DNA of 33,940 nucleotides from NCBI GenBank assembly GCA_022774705.1, contig JALFLM010000002.1, positions 1-33,940 of the forward strand, in the 5' to 3' direction. The stretch comes from Lachnospiraceae bacterium (GTDB lineage: Bacteria > Bacillota > Clostridia > Lachnospirales > Lachnospiraceae). The notes under the pieces are model-generated. The model saw only the letters and a program-made list of their open reading frames with translations, was not told the origin of the DNA and did no database searches. The position numbers and the translations under genes were made by a program. Below, one piece after another: positions 33,218 through 33,940 of the stretch; within the stretch, counting starts at the first letter, position 1; each line of letters begins with the position of its first letter.

Positions 33218-33889
33218 ATGTACCGTATACTGATTGTGGAGGATGATGAAGCGATTGCTTCGGTTATTGAAAAACAGCTGCGGATGTGGGGGCTGGAAAC
33301 CGCCTGCATCCGGGATTTCAAAAATGTGCTGCAGGAATTTGTGCAGTATGATCCGCAGCTGGTGCTGCTTGATATTTCGCTTCCGTTTTATAACGGCTAT
33401 CACTGGTGTACAAAGATCCGGGAGCTGTCAAAGGTGCCGATTTTGTTTCTGTCATCAGCGTCGGACAATATGAATATTGTCATGGCCATGAATATGGGCG
33501 GTGATGATTTTATCGCCAAACCCTTCGATATGAATGTGCTGATTGCCAAGATGCAGGCAATGCTCAGACGGACCTACGACTTCGGCGGTCAGGTGACCAT
33601 ACTGGAGCACCGGGGGGCCATGCTCAATACTGCCAATGCGTCACTGACATGGAACGGACAGAAGATTGATCTGACGAAAAATGATTACCGTATTCTGCAG
33701 ACGCTGATGGAACATAAAGGAAAGGTGGTCAGCCGGGATCTGCTGATGCAGCGGCTCTGGGAGAATGACAGTTTTGTGGATGAGAATGCACTGACGGTAA
33801 ATATCGCAAGGCTCAGGAAGAAGCTGGATGGGGCAGGTCTGACTGATTTTATTGTGACAAAAAAGGGGATGGGTTATATCATTGAGTAA
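33218..33889 (+). CDS. OmpR/PhoB-family response regulator
   Basis: This 223-residue regulator has a receiver domain (about 1-120) with the acidic pair D9/D10, phosphoacceptor D52 in LVLLDISLP, S80 and K101 in FIAKPF. A winged-helix DNA-binding domain follows (about 128-223) with LTKNDYRILQTL and the recognition region ENALTVNIARLRKKL. The short FYNGYHWC segment after D52 resembles BceR-type regulators of antibiotic-resistance transporters, but no BceAB genes are visible. GGGGGG precedes the ATG. The probable sensor kinase gene overlaps its end. Confidence 0.93.
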   Translation: MYRILIVEDDEAIASVIEKQLRMWGLETACIRDFKNVLQEFVQYDPQLVLLDISLPFYNGYHWCTKIRELSKVPILFLSSASDNMNIVMAMNMGGDDFIAKPFDMNVLIAKMQAMLRRTYDFGGQVTILEHRGAMLNTANASLTWNGQKIDLTKNDYRILQTLMEHKGKVVSRDLLMQRLWENDSFVDENALTVNIARLRKKLDGAGLTDFIVTKKGMGYIIE

Positions 33890-33940
33890 AAACAAATCAA
33901 TTCTGTTCTATATTCTTTTTACAGTTGTATTTTCAGTTGT
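33882..33940 (+). CDS. Start of a probable sensor histidine kinase, cut by the window edge
   Basis: A TTG at 33882, overlapping the response-regulator stop, opens a frame reading MSKNKSILFYILFTVVFSV to the window end. This is a basic start followed by a hydrophobic helix, as expected for a membrane sensor kinase partner. GGGATGGG lies about eight nucleotides upstream. Only 19 codons are visible, so identity rests on context. There is no ATG in the visible part of this frame, so the start is TTG or lies beyond the window. Confidence 0.5.
   Translation, partial: MSKNKSILFYILFTVVFSV

Overview
This window looks like a chromosomal segment of a Gram-positive anaerobe of the class Clostridia, most likely Lachnospiraceae. 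The evidence is moderate GC content, strong GGAGG-type ribosome binding sites, sigma-A style promoters, a Ppx/GppA-HD protein next to polyphosphate kinase, a stand-alone MsmK-type sugar-transport ATPase, an ECF S component, and a chorismate mutase/prephenate dehydratase fusion. The genus cannot be fixed from sequence alone. I saw no rRNA, tRNA, transposase, prophage or CRISPR array.

Layout. 1-3127 (+): a VWA-like/DUF2201 protein and a MoxR-type AAA+ ATPase, a probable chaperone pair, with several short in-frame tandem duplications. 3273-5426: an ECF S component (-) divergent from an ApbC/Mrp Fe-S carrier (+) and a small unknown protein. 5547-10200 (-): the preQ1 (queuosine precursor) genes queD, queE, queC and queF, with a GH13 amylase-like enzyme between queC and queF and a LUD protein downstream. 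Upstream of queD lies a 238-bp imperfect palindrome with a good minus-strand promoter at its edge; this is the most unusual element here. 10869-14452: a DMT/EamA transporter (+), then a beta-CASP metallo-beta-lactamase nuclease and a DUF368 polyprenyl-phosphate transporter (both -). 14636-18951: a transglutaminase-like lipoprotein, an acidic membrane-anchored small protein (-), a sugar nucleotidyltransferase and a D,D-carboxypeptidase. 19050-21057 (-): citrate synthase with a TTG start, and a CmpB-type membrane protein.

21180-30259 (+) is a compact seven-gene run: folC, pheA, ppx/gppA-HD, ppk1, an M19 dipeptidase overlapping ppk1 by 11 nt, an acyl-ACP thioesterase and a CvfB-like S1 protein. 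It combines folate, aromatic amino acid, polyphosphate and lipid metabolism and is probably co-transcribed at least in part. 30692-33070 (+) holds msmK and a CdaR/PucR-type regulator, separated by a strong terminator. The window ends in an OmpR-family response regulator and the first codons of what is probably its sensor kinase.

The best candidates for undescribed biology are non-coding: the large hairpin upstream of queD, the hairpin that buries the carboxypeptidase Shine-Dalgarno sequence, the phased 15-bp repeats before the DMT gene, and palindromes in the ECF/apbC divergent region. All assignments come from reading the sequence; no database search was run.
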